Assembly (NCBI RefSeq): GCF_001652265.1
Contig: NZ_LWBS01000428.1
Span: 151,228 to 215,227, forward strand
Direction: 5' to 3'
From: Rhizobium leguminosarum
GTDB lineage: Bacteria > Pseudomonadota > Alphaproteobacteria > Rhizobiales > Rhizobiaceae
Length of the DNA stretch: 64,000 nucleotides
Part shown: piece after piece, positions 15,696-25,922 of the stretch
Position numbering within the stretch: the stretch's first letter is position 1
Layout: each line of letters begins with the position of its first letter
Translations under genes and position numbers: made by a program
The notes under the pieces: generated by a model
What the model was told of the DNA's origin: nothing
Database searches by the model: none
The model's input: only the letters and a program-made list of their open reading frames with translations

Positions 15696-18122
15696 ATGAA
15701 AAGCAGCATCCTGACTTTGGCTGCCCTATTGGGCGGCACTGCGCTTACATTTTTCTCCATTGGCGGGACGAGTGCGTCAGCTCAAGTCATCAATGGAACA
15801 CCCGGCACGCCGAGCGCGACGATCACAATCGACGGCCGACAGATCCCGCCACCGCCAGGGCAGTTTGGCGGCACGACAAATCTCGACGCGCTTCAGTCGA
15901 CGCCATATTGGCAGCCGCAGGTTGTGCCGCCCAAGGGTGCGCCCAACGTCCTGCTGATCTTGACCGATGACGTCGGATTTGCGGCCCCGAGCACCTTCGG
16001 CGGCGTCATTCCGACGCCAACGCTCGACCGGATTGCCAACATAGGTCTGCGCTACACGAACTTCCATACGACATCGCTGTGTTCCCCCACACGCGCCGCT
16101 CTGATCACAGGCCGCAATCATCATTCAGTCGGCTTCGGCGTGATCAGCGAGGCGTCGACCGGTTATCCGGGCTACGACAGCGTCATTACCGCGGACAAGG
16201 ATACGATCGGCACGATCCTCAAGGCGAATGGTTATGCAACATCGTGGTTCGGCAAGAATCACAACACGCCATCTTTCCAAACCAGTCAGGCGGGTCCCTT
16301 CGATCAATGGCCCATCGGAATGGGATTTGAATATTTCTATGGCTTTGTCAGCGGCGAGACCAACCAGTGGCAACCGGACCTCTACCGCAATACCACGCGT
16401 GTCTATCCCTATCTGAACAATCCCACCTACAACCTGACGACGGATATGGCGGACGACGCCATCAACTATCTCAACCAACTCAATCAGCTCGATCCCAAGA
16501 AGCCATTCTTCCTTTACTATGCACCGGGCGGGACTCATGCGCCTCATCACCCGACCCCCGATTGGATCAAAAAGATCAGCGACTTGCATCTGTTCGACAA
16601 GGGATGGAATGCGCTGCGCGACCAAATCTTCGCCAACCAGAAGAGGCTGGGTGTTATCCCTCAGGATGCGCAACTGACAGCCTGGCCGGATAAGCTCATC
16701 AAGCCGTGGGACGTCCTTTCGACTGATGAGAAGAAGCTCTTCATCCACCAGGCCGACGTCTACGGAGCCTACCTCGCCTATACCGACAATGAAATCGGCC
16801 GGGTCGTCAAAGCGGTCGAGGACATGGGCAAGCTCGATGACACGCTGATTATCTTTATCAGTGGTGACAATGGCGCGAGCGCGGAAGGCTCCCCGGCTGG
16901 AACGCCAAACGAGATGACTTTCTTCAACGGCATCGACGTGCCCGTCCAGGACCAGCTCAAATTCTACGACGCCTGGGGGTCGGCGTTGACCTATCCGCAC
17001 TATTCGGTCGGCTGGGCTTGGGCTTTCGATACGCCCTTCAAGTGGACCAAGCAGGTCGCTTCCTATTTTGGGGGCATTCGCAACGGTATGGCCATTGCGT
17101 GGCCGGGCCACATCAAAGATCCGGGTGGGGTGCGCAACCAGTTCCACCATGTCATCGACATCGTCCCGACCATCTTGGAAGTGACGGGCATCCGTGCTCC
17201 TGATGCAGTCAATGGGATCACCCAGACGCCGATCGAAGGCGTGAGCCTGGCCTACACATTCGACAAGGCAAACGCCGATGCGCCATCGAAACATTCGACC
17301 CAATATTTCGAGATGTTCGGCAATCGCGCGATCTATCACGATGGGTGGATCGCCTCCACGTTGCCCTATCGGGAACCTTGGAACGGAACGGCTCCGATCC
17401 CGAAAGACATCGTCAACGGCGTGACCTGGGAGTTGTTCGACCTGTCCAAGGACTGGACGCAAAACAATGATCTGGCGGCCGCCAATCCCGGCAAGCTGAA
17501 GGAGTTGCAGGATTTGTTCTGGATCGAGGCCGCGAAGTACCAGGTTCTGCCGTTGGACGCCTCGGCCTTGACGCGCTTCATTCTCCCACGACCGAGCATC
17601 GTCGCCGGACGTAATGACTTCATCTACACGAAACCCATCGTCGGCGTGCCCCTTGGGACGGCACCGAGCGTCCTCAACAAGTCCTTCACGATCACGGCCG
17701 ATATCGATGTGCCCGCGGGCGGCGGCAACGGCATGCTTGTGACTGCAGGCGGGCGCTTCGGGGGATGGGGCTTCTACCTGCTCAAAGGGAAGCCAATCTT
17801 TGTCTATGACCTATTGGACCTCGCCCGGCCAAGGGTGGAGGGCGCAGCGGCATTGACGCCTGGAAAGCACAATCTCGGCTTCTCCTTCAAGTCCGATGGG
17901 CCCGGCCTCGGCAAAGGTGGCAAGGGGACAATCACGATCGACGGCGCCGAGGCGGCAAGCGGGACCTTCCCAAACACCATTCCATTTGCTCTCGAAGCGA
18001 GTGAAACCTTTGATATCGGCTCCGACACGGGAACCGGTGTCGACGATAACGACTACCAGGCACCGTTCGCCTTCGACGGTAAGCTGAGCAGCTTGAAGAT
18101 AGAACTTCAGCCGCAACCTTGA
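15696..18122 (+). CDS. Secreted type I arylsulfatase (formylglycine-dependent)
   Basis: An 808-residue sulfate ester hydrolase of the alkaline phosphatase superfamily. A Sec signal peptide covers residues 1-29 with a likely SASA/Q cut, so it acts in the periplasm or outside. The catalytic domain starts at NVLLILTDDVG (metal-binding D91, D92) and carries the CSPTR signature at C129, the cysteine converted to formylglycine, followed by ALITGRNHH. Further metal and active-site segments are GGTHAPHHP and SGDNGASAEG. From about residue 620 an extra beta-rich domain of about 180 residues follows, as in large bacterial arylsulfatases. The FGE encoded upstream is the natural maturase. The physiological ester is unknown. 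Confidence 0.92.
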   Translation: MKSSILTLAALLGGTALTFFSIGGTSASAQVINGTPGTPSATITIDGRQIPPPPGQFGGTTNLDALQSTPYWQPQVVPPKGAPNVLLILTDDVGFAAPSTFGGVIPTPTLDRIANIGLRYTNFHTTSLCSPTRAALITGRNHHSVGFGVISEASTGYPGYDSVITADKDTIGTILKANGYATSWFGKNHNTPSFQTSQAGPFDQWPIGMGFEYFYGFVSGETNQWQPDLYRNTTRVYPYLNNPTYNLTTDMADDAINYLNQLNQLDPKKPFFLYYAPGGTHAPHHPTPDWIKKISDLHLFDKGWNALRDQIFANQKRLGVIPQDAQLTAWPDKLIKPWDVLSTDEKKLFIHQADVYGAYLAYTDNEIGRVVKAVEDMGKLDDTLIIFISGDNGASAEGSPAGTPNEMTFFNGIDVPVQDQLKFYDAWGSALTYPHYSVGWAWAFDTPFKWTKQVASYFGGIRNGMAIAWPGHIKDPGGVRNQFHHVIDIVPTILEVTGIRAPDAVNGITQTPIEGVSLAYTFDKANADAPSKHSTQYFEMFGNRAIYHDGWIASTLPYREPWNGTAPIPKDIVNGVTWELFDLSKDWTQNNDLAAANPGKLKELQDLFWIEAAKYQVLPLDASALTRFILPRPSIVAGRNDFIYTKPIVGVPLGTAPSVLNKSFTITADIDVPAGGGNGMLVTAGGRFGGWGFYLLKGKPIFVYDLLDLARPRVEGAAALTPGKHNLGFSFKSDGPGLGKGGKGTITIDGAEAASGTFPNTIPFALEASETFDIGSDTGTGVDDNDYQAPFAFDGKLSSLKIELQPQP

Positions 18123-18207
18123 TGCAAGAGGTTCTGCGCAGAGCGGCCCGTCGCCAAGGCGGCTCGTGCCGAAAGTGACGTTGACCTGGGCACGGGGATT
18201 CTGCGCC

Positions 18208-18597
18208 ATGAACACAGCTCACCGACACACGCTTCTGACCCTGTTCGCAATCGCCGAAGGTGCGACGGGACTGGGGCTTGTCGTGGCGCCATCGATCCTC
18301 TTCGTTCTGCTGTTGGAGGCAAGGCCGGTCACTTCGGAGGCAGCACTGATCGCGCGGATCTGCGGTGCGGCGCTGCTCGCTCTTGCCGCAGCAAGCTGGG
18401 GTGGGCGTGACGCCGAAGACAGGCGAGGCACCCAGGGGCTCCTCGTCGGAGTGGCGCTCTACAATTTCCTGACCACGGCCGTTCTGACCTATTCCGCTCT
18501 CGTTCTGGAGATGATCGGCATCCTGTTGTGGCCCGCGATCTTCTATCACGCGGCGACTTCCCTGTGGTGCTTGCTCGCTATCTGGCGGGCGCGTTAG
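18208..18597 (+). CDS. Small integral membrane protein, four predicted helices
   Basis: A 129-residue hydrophobic protein with four membrane segments: LLTLFAIAEGATGLGLVVAP, IARICGAALLALAAAS, GLLVGVALYNFLTTAVLTYS and GILLWPAIFYHAATSLWCLL. It has no catalytic motif. It begins 85 bp after the sulfatase stop on the same strand, so readthrough is likely. A GTG at 18166 is an alternative start that would add 14 residues without hydrophobic character. Function unknown; the neighbouring sulfatase is the only clue. Confidence 0.65.
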   Translation: MNTAHRHTLLTLFAIAEGATGLGLVVAPSILFVLLLEARPVTSEAALIARICGAALLALAAASWGGRDAEDRRGTQGLLVGVALYNFLTTAVLTYSALVLEMIGILLWPAIFYHAATSLWCLLAIWRAR

Positions 18598-18787
18598 ACC
18601 GAGTCGTCGCGGCTCCTTGGGTGGTCATTTACGGCTTTGGCCGCTTCGGGTCGCGGGCTGCTACGAGGCGGCGAAGACGCGATGTCCGCTTCCGCGTTCA
18701 CGCGCCTGGAGTCCCCTTCCCTCGATCTGCGAAGTCGTCGAACAGGCTCGATGCAGTGCCTTTGATGAACGAGGATCGGTTTCTGCG

Positions 18788-19117
18788 GTAGGTTACAAAA
18801 GAGGCAACATCTCCTTCAATGGCGGGGTCCTCGGTGGCATCGATCAAGATGACAGCGCGACCTGGGTCGACGGTCTGGTGGGCGTCCGAGGCAATTACTT
18901 CTTCACGCCGGAGATCTATCTGACAGGATGGGGTCTCGTCGGCGCCGGCGGCGCGGATCTCGACTGGGATGTGGCGCTCGCGGTCGGCTACAAATTCACC
19001 GACACGATCTCGGCCGTTGCGGGATACCGCGCACTCGGCGTCGACTACGACAATGACGGCTTTGTCTTCGACGTCGTCCAGCAGGGTCCGATCCTCGGCG
19101 TCGTTATCCACTTCTGA
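18788..19117 (+). pseudogene. C-terminal remnant of an outer-membrane beta-barrel protein
   Basis: The last roughly 108 codons read as alternating beta strands with aromatic residues (FNGGVLGGIDQDDSATWVDG, YFFTPEIYLTGWGLVGAGG, VALAVGYKFTDTISAVAGYR) and end in the typical barrel terminus VIHF with a final Phe. No start codon, signal peptide or earlier strands precede it. The roughly 190 bp upstream (18598-18787) is non-coding and basic in every frame. It therefore looks like the 3' stub of a larger gene cut at its left side. Confidence 0.6.
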
Positions 19118-19256
19118 GTACGACGTCTGGAACAGCAGACTGGGTTTGAACGATGACGTCGTCGATGAAGCCCACGACTTTTCGGCTCATGCAGCCCGCC
19201 GCGGCGCTAGTTCCGGCATCAGGCCGCATGTCGGCCCGATGCGAGCGCGAACACAC

Positions 19257-20708
19257 TCAGGCGGTGCGGGAACTCCTGTAGACCGAGACGCCAAGTTCCC
19301 TGATCTTCTTGCGCAAGGTGTTACGGTTGAGACCGAGAAGATCGGCGGCCTTGATCTGGTTGCCGCGCGTTGCCGTCAGGGCGGCGAGGATCAGCGGATA
19401 TTCCATTTCCGTCAGCACGCGGTCATAGAGGCCGGGCGGCGGCAGATTGTCCCCGAAACCTGCAAAGTAGCTGCGCATGTTCTCCTCGACGGCCTGGGCG
19501 ATCGTCATCGAGCCGCTGCGGATCGGCCCCTTGTCGATCGGGCTGTCGGGCACGTCGGAACGAAGTTCCGCGTCGATGATCTCGCGGGTGATGACGTCCT
19601 GCGGATAGAGCGCCATCAGACGGCGGATGAGATTTTCCAGTTCTCGGACATTGCCCGGCCAGGCATAGGCCTTCATCAGTTCCAGCGCTTCCTGATCGAA
19701 GCGCTTGGAGCCGAGGCCTTCCTTTTCGGCCTGCTGGATGAAATGGCGCACCAGATCGGGAATGTCCTCAGCGCGGTCGCGCAGCGGCGGCAGGCGCAGC
19801 GGCACGACATTGAGGCGGTAATAGAGGTCCTCGCGGAAGAGGCCCTGGTTGATCGCCTGCTTCAGGTCCTTGTTGGTGGCGGCAACGATGCGCACGTCGG
19901 TGCGGATCGGCGTGCGGCCGCCGACGGTGGTGTATTCGCCCTGCTGCAGGACGCGTAAGAGCCGCGTCTGGGCGTCCATCGGCATGTCGCCGATCTCGTC
20001 GAGGAAGAGCGTGCCGCCTTCGGCCTGCTCGAAGCGGCCGGTCGAGCGGGTCTGCGCACCGGTAAAGGCGCCCTTCTCATGGCCGAAGAGTTCCGATTCG
20101 ATCAGGTCGCGCGGTATTGCCGCCATGTTGATCGCAACGAACGGGCCGTTGCGGCGCTTGCCGTAGTCGTGCAGCGCGCGGGCGACGAGTTCCTTGCCGG
20201 TGCCGGATTCGCCGGTGATCATCAGCGTAAGGTCCGTCTGCATCAAGCGGGCGAGCACGCGGTAGATTTCCTGCATCGCCGCCGACCGGCCGACGAGCGG
20301 CATGCCGTCCTGCATGTCGTCTTCAAGCTTGGCGGGCTTGCGCTTCGGTTCCGCCAGCGCCCGGCCGATGATGCCGATCAGTTCGGTGAGGTCGAAGGGC
20401 TTTGGCAGATAGTCGTAGGCGCCCTTCTCCGAGGCCTTGATGGCGGTCATGAAGGTGTTCTGCGCGCTCATGACGAGGACGGGCAGGTCGGGACGCGCCT
20501 TCTTGATGCGCGGCAGCAGGTCGAAGGCGTTTTCGTCGGGCATCACCACATCGGTGACGACTAGATCGCCCTCGCCCGCGGAAATCCATCGCCAGAGGGT
20601 AGCGGCGTTGGAGGTGATGCGAACGTCATAGCCGGCGCGGCTCAAAGCCTGGTTGAGCACGGTCCGGATGGCCGCATCATCATCTGCAACGAGGATCGTG
20701 GCTGTCAT
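19257..20708 (-). CDS. ntrC: Nitrogen regulation response regulator NtrC (sigma-54 activator)
   Basis: A 483-residue activator of nitrogen-assimilation promoters. The receiver domain has the DDD pocket and phospho-acceptor D53. The AAA+ domain has Walker A GESGTGKE, an intact GAFTGA loop for sigma-54 contact and Walker [10 protein letters not shown]. The C-terminal Fis helix-turn-helix is [20 protein letters not shown]. Its start overlaps the ntrB stop (ATGA), so the two are coupled. Here its 3' end abuts the sulfatase island rather than ntrY. Confidence 0.97.
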   Translation of the reverse strand: MTATILVADDDAAIRTVLNQALSRAGYDVRITSNAATLWRWISAGEGDLVVTDVVMPDENAFDLLPRIKKARPDLPVLVMSAQNTFMTAIKASEKGAYDYLPKPFDLTELIGIIGRALAEPKRKPAKLEDDMQDGMPLVGRSAAMQEIYRVLARLMQTDLTLMITGESGTGKELVARALHDYGKRRNGPFVAINMAAIPRDLIESELFGHEKGAFTGAQTRSTGRFEQAEGGTLFLDEIGDMPMDAQTRLLRVLQQGEYTTVGGRTPIRTDVRIVAATNKDLKQAINQGLFREDLYYRLNVVPLRLPPLRDRAEDIPDLVRHFIQQAEKEGLGSKRFDQEALELMKAYAWPGNVRELENLIRRLMALYPQDVITREIIDAELRSDVPDSPIDKGPIRSGSMTIAQAVEENMRSYFAGFGDNLPPPGLYDRVLTEMEYPLILAALTATRGNQIKAADLLGLNRNTLRKKIRELGVSVYRSSRTA

Positions 20709-21859
20709 CGAGAAGGTCCTGTCGAGCTTGCAATAGAAGCGTCTTCAAGCGAGGCGTCCTTGGACGCTGGCATGAGAACGCGGAATGTCGTGCGGTTGTT
20801 CTGGCTGTCGCATTCGATGATGCCGCCGTGATCGCCGATGATCTTGGCGACGAGGGCCAGGCCGAGGCCACTGCCGTTCGGCTTGGTGGTGATGAAGGGA
20901 TCGAACAGATGCGGCACCAGATCGGCGGGAACGCCAGGACCGTTGTCGTGGACGCAGAATTCCAGCGGCAGCGAGATCTTCTCGCGCGTGCCGGCGACCG
21001 AAAGACGGATGCCCGGGCGATAGGCCGTCGTCAGCATGATCTCGCCGTCCGGCCGATCGCCGACCGCTTCGGCGGCGTTCTTCACCAAATTGAGGAAGAC
21101 TTGGACGAGCTGGTCGCGATTGGCATAAACGGCCGGCAGCGACGGGTCGTAACTCTCGGTGACGCGGATGTTGCGGGCAAAACCTGCCTTGGCGACGGCC
21201 TTCACATGATCGAGTACGGAATGGATATTGACCGGCATGCGGTCGACAGGGCGTTCGTCGGAAAAGACTTCCATGCGGTCGACCAGCGAGACGATGCGAT
21301 CGGTCTCGTCGCAGATCAGCCGGGTCAGCGCCCGATCGTCGTCTATCGCAGATTGCTCAAGCAGCTGGGCGGCGCCGCGTATGCCGGAGAGCGGGTTCTT
21401 GATCTCATGCGCCAGCATCGAGGCAAGGCCGGTCACCGAGCGGGCAGCGGCGCGATGCGTCAGCTGCCGGTCGATTTTGTCGGCCATCGAGCGTTCCTGA
21501 AAGACGATGACGACGGCGCCAGGCTCGCTAAGCACCGGGGCGACATAGAGATCGACAAGCTTGTCCTGTCCGAGGCGGGGTGAACTCAGGTCGACGCGAT
21601 ATTCGTTGACCGGCGCCTTGCGCTCGCGCACCTGGTCGATCAGGGCAAGCAGCGGGCTGCCGAAGGGAATGAAGGTCGAGATGCGGTAACGCGCCAGATG
21701 CGAGGCGCTGGCACCGAAGAAGGCCTCCGCCTCCCAATTGGCGAAAACGACGAAACCGGATTCGTCGACCATGATGACCGGGTTCTGGATGGCGTTCAGT
21801 ACGGCCATGGCGACGGTCCCGCCGGCGTGATCGGACGGAGATATCATATCCTTCGTCAT
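20705..21859 (-). CDS. ntrB: Nitrogen sensor kinase NtrB
   Basis: A 384-residue soluble histidine kinase/phosphatase that sets NtrC phosphorylation under PII control. A PAS domain (residues about 15-120, [16 protein letters not shown]), the phospho-acceptor H151 in [10 protein letters not shown], an N-box ([13 protein letters not shown]) and the G-boxes DNGPGVP and GSGLGLALV are all present. There is no transmembrane segment, as expected. ATGA overlaps join it to dusB upstream and ntrC downstream. Confidence 0.96.
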   Translation of the reverse strand: MTKDMISPSDHAGGTVAMAVLNAIQNPVIMVDESGFVVFANWEAEAFFGASASHLARYRISTFIPFGSPLLALIDQVRERKAPVNEYRVDLSSPRLGQDKLVDLYVAPVLSEPGAVVIVFQERSMADKIDRQLTHRAAARSVTGLASMLAHEIKNPLSGIRGAAQLLEQSAIDDDRALTRLICDETDRIVSLVDRMEVFSDERPVDRMPVNIHSVLDHVKAVAKAGFARNIRVTESYDPSLPAVYANRDQLVQVFLNLVKNAAEAVGDRPDGEIMLTTAYRPGIRLSVAGTREKISLPLEFCVHDNGPGVPADLVPHLFDPFITTKPNGSGLGLALVAKIIGDHGGIIECDSQNNRTTFRVLMPASKDASLEDASIASSTGPSR

Positions 21860-22872
21860 GCCGCCTCCCGGCTGTCGAAAACACCCGCCGCCAATGCATC
21901 GTAAAGGCGCGCGGCCACCTCGCGCGGATCGCGCGAGGTCATGATCGCAGCCTTTTCGCCGCCGGCGAGATCAGGAGAAAAACGCTGGAGATACCAGCCA
22001 AGGTGCTTGCGGGCATGGCGGATCGCCACCGCTTCGCCATAGAAATCCAGCATCATCCGATAGTGCTCGACGGCGATCTCGGCGATCTCCGGGGATTGCG
22101 GTGCGGGCGCACCTGATATGACGCCGGCATGCCACGGCCTGCCCTGGCAGCCCCTGCCGATCATCACGGCATCGGCGCCGGAGCGGCGCAATATTTCCTG
22201 TGCGTCGCCTGCAGTTTCGACATCGCCGTTGGCGACCAACGGAATGGCGACCGCTTCGCGGACGGCGCGGATCGCATCCCAATCGGCGCGGCCTTCATAG
22301 AATTGCATGCGGGTGCGCCCATGAATGGTCACAAGCTGGATGCCGGCCGCCTCGGCGCGGCGGGCGATATCAGGCGCGTTGATCGAATTCTCGTCCCAGC
22401 CGAGGCGCATCTTCAGCGTCACCGGAATGTCGACGGCTTTGACCGTCGCCTCGATGAGGCCGAGCGCGTGATCGGGATCGCGCATCAGCGCCGAGCCGGA
22501 ATAACCGCCGATCACCTTCTTTGCCGGGCAGCCCATGTTGATGTCGATGATATCGGCACCATGATCGGCGGCGATCTTGGCCGCCTTCGCCATCCAGTGC
22601 GCCTCGCGCCCGGCAAGCTGCACCATATGCGGCCGGAAGCCCGCAGCGCTGAGCCGCGACCAGGATTCGGCCGTGTCGTTGACCAGTTCGCGGCTCGCCA
22701 CCATTTCGGTAACGACGAGGCCGGCGCCGAAGCGCCACGCCAACTCGCGGAAGGGCATATCGGTGACGCCGGACATCGGCGCCAGCACAACGCGGTTCCG
22801 CACGGACACGGGTCCGATTCGGAAAGGCGCTGCGAGGTCCTTGGAAATCAAATGATTATCTTTCGGGCACAC
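21856..22872 (-). CDS. dusB: tRNA-dihydrouridine synthase (NifR3/DusB)
   Basis: Flavin enzyme that reduces specific uridines in tRNA. A TIM barrel with the signature [20 protein letters not shown], the catalytic cysteine in [10 protein letters not shown], and the FMN-binding NGDV and [10 protein letters not shown] segments. Its position as first gene before ntrB-ntrC gave it the old name nifR3 in rhizobia. The marked start is a GTG with a poor ribosome binding site; a TTG seven codons later, after GAAAGA, could be the real start. Confidence 0.94.
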   Translation of the reverse strand: MCPKDNHLISKDLAAPFRIGPVSVRNRVVLAPMSGVTDMPFRELAWRFGAGLVVTEMVASRELVNDTAESWSRLSAAGFRPHMVQLAGREAHWMAKAAKIAADHGADIIDINMGCPAKKVIGGYSGSALMRDPDHALGLIEATVKAVDIPVTLKMRLGWDENSINAPDIARRAEAAGIQLVTIHGRTRMQFYEGRADWDAIRAVREAVAIPLVANGDVETAGDAQEILRRSGADAVMIGRGCQGRPWHAGVISGAPAPQSPEIAEIAVEHYRMMLDFYGEAVAIRHARKHLGWYLQRFSPDLAGGEKAAIMTSRDPREVAARLYDALAAGVFDSREAA

Positions 22873-23017
22873 AATAGAACTGCATTATTTTTAGCCACTA
22901 TTCCCTGACTTGCCAAGGGGGCTGGACTCGGAATTGATATTTTTCGGGCAGATGCTGGAAAAGGCCCAAGCAAGACGTTAGAGCACTCCGGTCAATTCCG
23001 CATATTTTAGGGGATTT

Positions 23018-24235
23018 ATGCTGCAAATGCCTTCTAAGCAACCGATATCGGCTGGAATTGTCATCGTTGCCGCCGGCCGCGGCGAGCGCGCAGGATCCTC
23101 CAAGGAAGGCCCCAAGCAATATCGTATGATCGGCGGCAAACCGGTTATCGTGCATACGCTTGAAAACTTCATGACATGGGAAGCGGCAACTGAGATCGTC
23201 GTCGTCATTCATCCCGATGACGAGGCGCTGTTTGCAAGAGCCTTCCGCCACATCATCTCGGCGACGCCGATCGAAACGGTGCATGGGGGTGCGACCAGGC
23301 AGCAATCCGTGCTTGCCGGCCTCAGATACCTCAAGGACAAACAAATCAGCCATGTGCTGATCCATGACGCAGTGCGGCCGTTCTTCGACCATGTGCTTCT
23401 GGATCGCATCGCCGAGAGCCTTGGCGACGGCGCGCAGGCGGTCCTGCCGGCGATCCCGGTCACCGATACGCTGAAACGCGCCGACAATGCCGGCACCGTG
23501 CTGACGACGGTTTCCCGCGAGCATCTATACGCGGCGCAGACGCCGCAATCCTTCGCCTTCGAAACGATCCTCGAGGCGCATGAGAAGGCGGCGGCAAGCG
23601 GACGAAGCGATTTCACCGACGACGCCTCGATCGTCGAATGGCTGGGCATTCCGGTGACAATCGTCGAGGGCACGGCCAACAACGTCAAGCTGACGGTCAG
23701 GAACGATATTGCCATGGCCGACGACAAGCTCTCGACGTCGCTGCTTCCAGACGTGCGCACCGGCAACGGCTACGACGTGCACCAGCTCGTAGCCGGCGAT
23801 GGCGTGACACTTTGCGGCGTGTTCATTCCGCATGACCAGAAGCTCAAAGGGCACTCGGATGCCGACGTCGCGCTGCATGCGCTGACAGACGCGCTGCTCG
23901 CCACCTGCGGAGCCGGCGATATCGGCGATCATTTCCCGCCATCCGACCCCCAATGGAAGGGAGCGGCCTCGCGGATTTTCATCGAGCACGCCGCCCGGAT
24001 CGTGCGGGAGCACGGCGGCACGATCATGAATGCCGACGTCTCACTGATCGCCGAAGCGCCGAGGGTCGGCCCGCATCGCGACGCCATGCGGGCGAAACTG
24101 TCGGATTATCTCGGCATCGATATCGAGCGCTGCTCGGTCAAGGCGACGACCAATGAGACGATCGGTTTCGTCGGCCGGCGTGAAGGCATCGCGGCGATCG
24201 CGACTGCCACGGTCGTCTATCGCGGAAGGAAATGA
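23018..24235 (+). CDS. ispDF: Bifunctional IspD/IspF, MEP isoprenoid pathway
   Basis: A 405-residue fusion catalysing two non-consecutive steps of the methylerythritol phosphate pathway. The IspD part (about 10-230) has the CTP-binding [18 protein letters not shown] and IHDAVRPF. The IspF part (about 247-405) begins [11 protein letters not shown], with zinc ligands in the DVH motif, [16 protein letters not shown] and the terminal [14 protein letters not shown]. The fusion is usual in alphaproteobacteria. AGGGG sits a few bases before the ATG. The stop overlaps the next start (ATGATGA). Confidence 0.96.
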   Translation: MLQMPSKQPISAGIVIVAAGRGERAGSSKEGPKQYRMIGGKPVIVHTLENFMTWEAATEIVVVIHPDDEALFARAFRHIISATPIETVHGGATRQQSVLAGLRYLKDKQISHVLIHDAVRPFFDHVLLDRIAESLGDGAQAVLPAIPVTDTLKRADNAGTVLTTVSREHLYAAQTPQSFAFETILEAHEKAAASGRSDFTDDASIVEWLGIPVTIVEGTANNVKLTVRNDIAMADDKLSTSLLPDVRTGNGYDVHQLVAGDGVTLCGVFIPHDQKLKGHSDADVALHALTDALLATCGAGDIGDHFPPSDPQWKGAASRIFIEHAARIVREHGGTIMNADVSLIAEAPRVGPHRDAMRAKLSDYLGIDIERCSVKATTNETIGFVGRREGIAAIATATVVYRGRK

Positions 24236-24735
24236 TGAGCCTTTTTCCTCAAGATATCATTTCGACGGCGGAGGCGATCATCCGTGACTTCACGGCTGCA
24301 GGCCTGATGATCTCGACCGCAGAATCCTGCACCGGCGGGCTGATCGCCGGAGCGCTGACGGAGATTTCGGGATCGTCCGCCGTCGTCGACCGCGGCTTCG
24401 TCACCTATACGAATAGCGCAAAGATCGAGATGCTCGGCGTGCAGGCGGAAACCCTGCTGCGTTTCGGGGCAGTCTCCGAGGAAACGGCGCGGCAGATGGC
24501 ACATGGCGCCCTCTTCCGCTCACGCGCCGAGATCGCCGTCGCCGTCACCGGCATTGCCGGCCCCGGCGGCGGATCGGTGGAAAAGCCGGTCGGCCTCGTG
24601 CATCTCGCCGCCAAATCGCGATCCGGCGCGCTCATCCATCGGAAAATGCTCTATGGCGATATCGGCCGCAGCGAGGTTCGGCTAGCGACGATCAGGACGG
24701 CGCTGGAGATGGTGCACTCGCTTCTTGCTGCCTGA
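24232..24735 (+). CDS. CinA C-terminal-type nicotinamide-nucleotide amidase (PncC family)
   Basis: A 167-residue stand-alone CinA C-terminal domain that deamidates nicotinamide mononucleotide for NAD salvage. The active-site segment is [22 protein letters not shown], with Ser and Cys-Thr-Gly-Gly. Later come TYTNSAK and VTGIAGPGG, both typical of the family. Start at 24232 or 24235; both overlap the ispDF stop, which suggests translational coupling. Confidence 0.88.
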   Translation: MMSLFPQDIISTAEAIIRDFTAAGLMISTAESCTGGLIAGALTEISGSSAVVDRGFVTYTNSAKIEMLGVQAETLLRFGAVSEETARQMAHGALFRSRAEIAVAVTGIAGPGGGSVEKPVGLVHLAAKSRSGALIHRKMLYGDIGRSEVRLATIRTALEMVHSLLAA

Positions 24736-24749
24736 CGCAGGTTCGCGCA

Positions 24750-25202
24750 TCAAGCCGGCGTGTAGATCCTGTTTGCGCGCGTCTCGAAGGCTTCGGTGAA
24801 CATGCGGAAGGCGCGGTCGAACATCGAGCCCATCAACGCGCCGAGAATACGGCTCTTGAACTCGTAGTCGATGAAGAAATCGACGGTGCAGCCGCTAGAT
24901 GGCGTCTCGGCGAAATGCCAGCGATTGTCGAGATATTTGAACGGGCCATCGATATATTTGACCTCGATGATGTGCTCGGCCCGGTTCAGCAGCACCTGGG
25001 TCGTGAAGGTCTCGCGGATCGCCTTGTAGCCGACCGTCATGTCGGCGACGAGCAGGATCTTGCCGTCGCGCTCCTTGCGGCTCCTGATGGCGAGCGCTTC
25101 GCAGAGCGGCAGGAATTCCGGATAGCGCTCGACATCGGCGACGAGATCGAACATCTGCTCGGGCGTGTGCGGGACGGGACGGTGCGTTTCGAATTGCGGC
25201 AT
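24750..25202 (-). CDS. Coq10/RatA-like START-domain protein
   Basis: A 150-residue helix-grip protein of the polyketide cyclase/START group, beginning MPQFETHRPVPHTPEQMFDLVADVERYPEFLPLCEA, the family hallmark. Coq10 homologues bind ubiquinone and support respiration, whereas the E. coli homologue was reported as RatA. In an alphaproteobacterium the Coq10 role is more likely. It is convergent with the amidase gene and 9 bp after the kinase gene. Confidence 0.85.
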   Translation of the reverse strand: MPQFETHRPVPHTPEQMFDLVADVERYPEFLPLCEALAIRSRKERDGKILLVADMTVGYKAIRETFTTQVLLNRAEHIIEVKYIDGPFKYLDNRWHFAETPSSGCTVDFFIDYEFKSRILGALMGSMFDRAFRMFTEAFETRANRIYTPA

Positions 25203-25211
25203 AGGCGGCAC

Positions 25212-25790
25212 TTAAGCGGGCCGGCCGAGAAGATCAAGAAGCTCGCGCATCTGGCGGCGGGATTTTAGCTGAAGAACCGGCACGTCAGGGCCGTGCTCGG
25301 CGATGCCCGCGACATGATCCCGAAGTGCTGCTTCGATCAAGGGAGCCGCATCCCGCTCGAAATTCCAGATATAGGCAAGCGCCTCAAGCGATAGGCGTTC
25401 GGGACAGCCGACAGGCAGTTCGGGACGGTTGCGCCCGAAATAGCGCAACCCTCTCGATACTGCTCCATACAGGGATGCAGATCTGGGCAGCCGAAGCCAA
25501 ATGACTGCCTCGGCACGCGGCAGGCGTAGATGGAAGGAACTGAGGCCGGTCCCATCCATGATCCACCGTTCTTCCGCCACCGCCTTGGCGATCCGGCGGT
25601 CGGTCTCGTCGCGCGGTCTCTTTCTCCAGCCTGGTTGCCAGTAGAAGTCGCGATCCATTGAGATGTAGTCAAGGTCGAGCGCTCGCGAAAGCCGCGTTGA
25701 GAGCGTGCTCTTGCCGCTGCCGGGGCAGCCGATCACCAGGATACGGTTGGCTTCGATCAGCGGCGATTTCGATCCGGAGGTGATCTTCAT
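25212..25790 (-). CDS. P-loop nucleotide kinase-like protein (adenylate kinase/FlaR-type)
   Basis: A protein of about 192 residues with Walker A GCPGSGKST (21-29), a DYISMDRDFYWQPGW segment and a C-terminal helical region, as in DNA topology-modulation (FlaR)-type proteins. The substrate is unknown. The start MKITSGSKSP is preferred over an ATG 17 codons upstream. A degenerate copy of its N-terminal coding part lies 1.1 kb away at 26870-26998, on the far side of the inserted methyltransferase gene. Confidence 0.8.
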   Translation of the reverse strand: MKITSGSKSPLIEANRILVIGCPGSGKSTLSTRLSRALDLDYISMDRDFYWQPGWRKRPRDETDRRIAKAVAEERWIMDGTGLSSFHLRLPRAEAVIWLRLPRSASLYGAVSRGLRYFGRNRPELPVGCPERLSLEALAYIWNFERDAAPLIEAALRDHVAGIAEHGPDVPVLQLKSRRQMRELLDLLGRPA

Positions 25791-25817
25791 CGTCGGCTGC
25801 CCAGAGAAAAACCGCGG

Positions 25818-25922
25818 CGAAAATCGCCGCTGTTCAATCAAAAAGCAAGTGCCGGATGTTGTTCGGTGGCCATCAACGGCTTCTTTCCTGTGCCGCGCTC
25901 AGCCGGGCGAAGTCGAAGCCGG
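25818..25922 (-). pseudogene. Degenerate duplicate of the lipA 3' end and its downstream sequence
   Basis: This stretch aligns base for base, with scattered changes, to 27221-27328, which holds the last codons of lipA and the sequence after its stop. Shared blocks include GAAAATCGCCGC, AAAAAGCAAGTGCCGGA and AGCCGGGCGAAGTCG. On the minus strand it reads FDFARLSAAQE before a premature stop, against [13 protein letters not shown] in lipA. It sits just upstream of the intact kinase gene, where lipA would be expected without the methyltransferase insertion. Confidence 0.75.

Noticed and set aside
18788..18796. GTAGGTTAC resembling sequences near the island's left side
   Set aside because: Here it encodes Val-Gly-Tyr-Lys in the barrel remnant, so the likeness to GTAACCTAC at 13643 and 13803 is probably chance.
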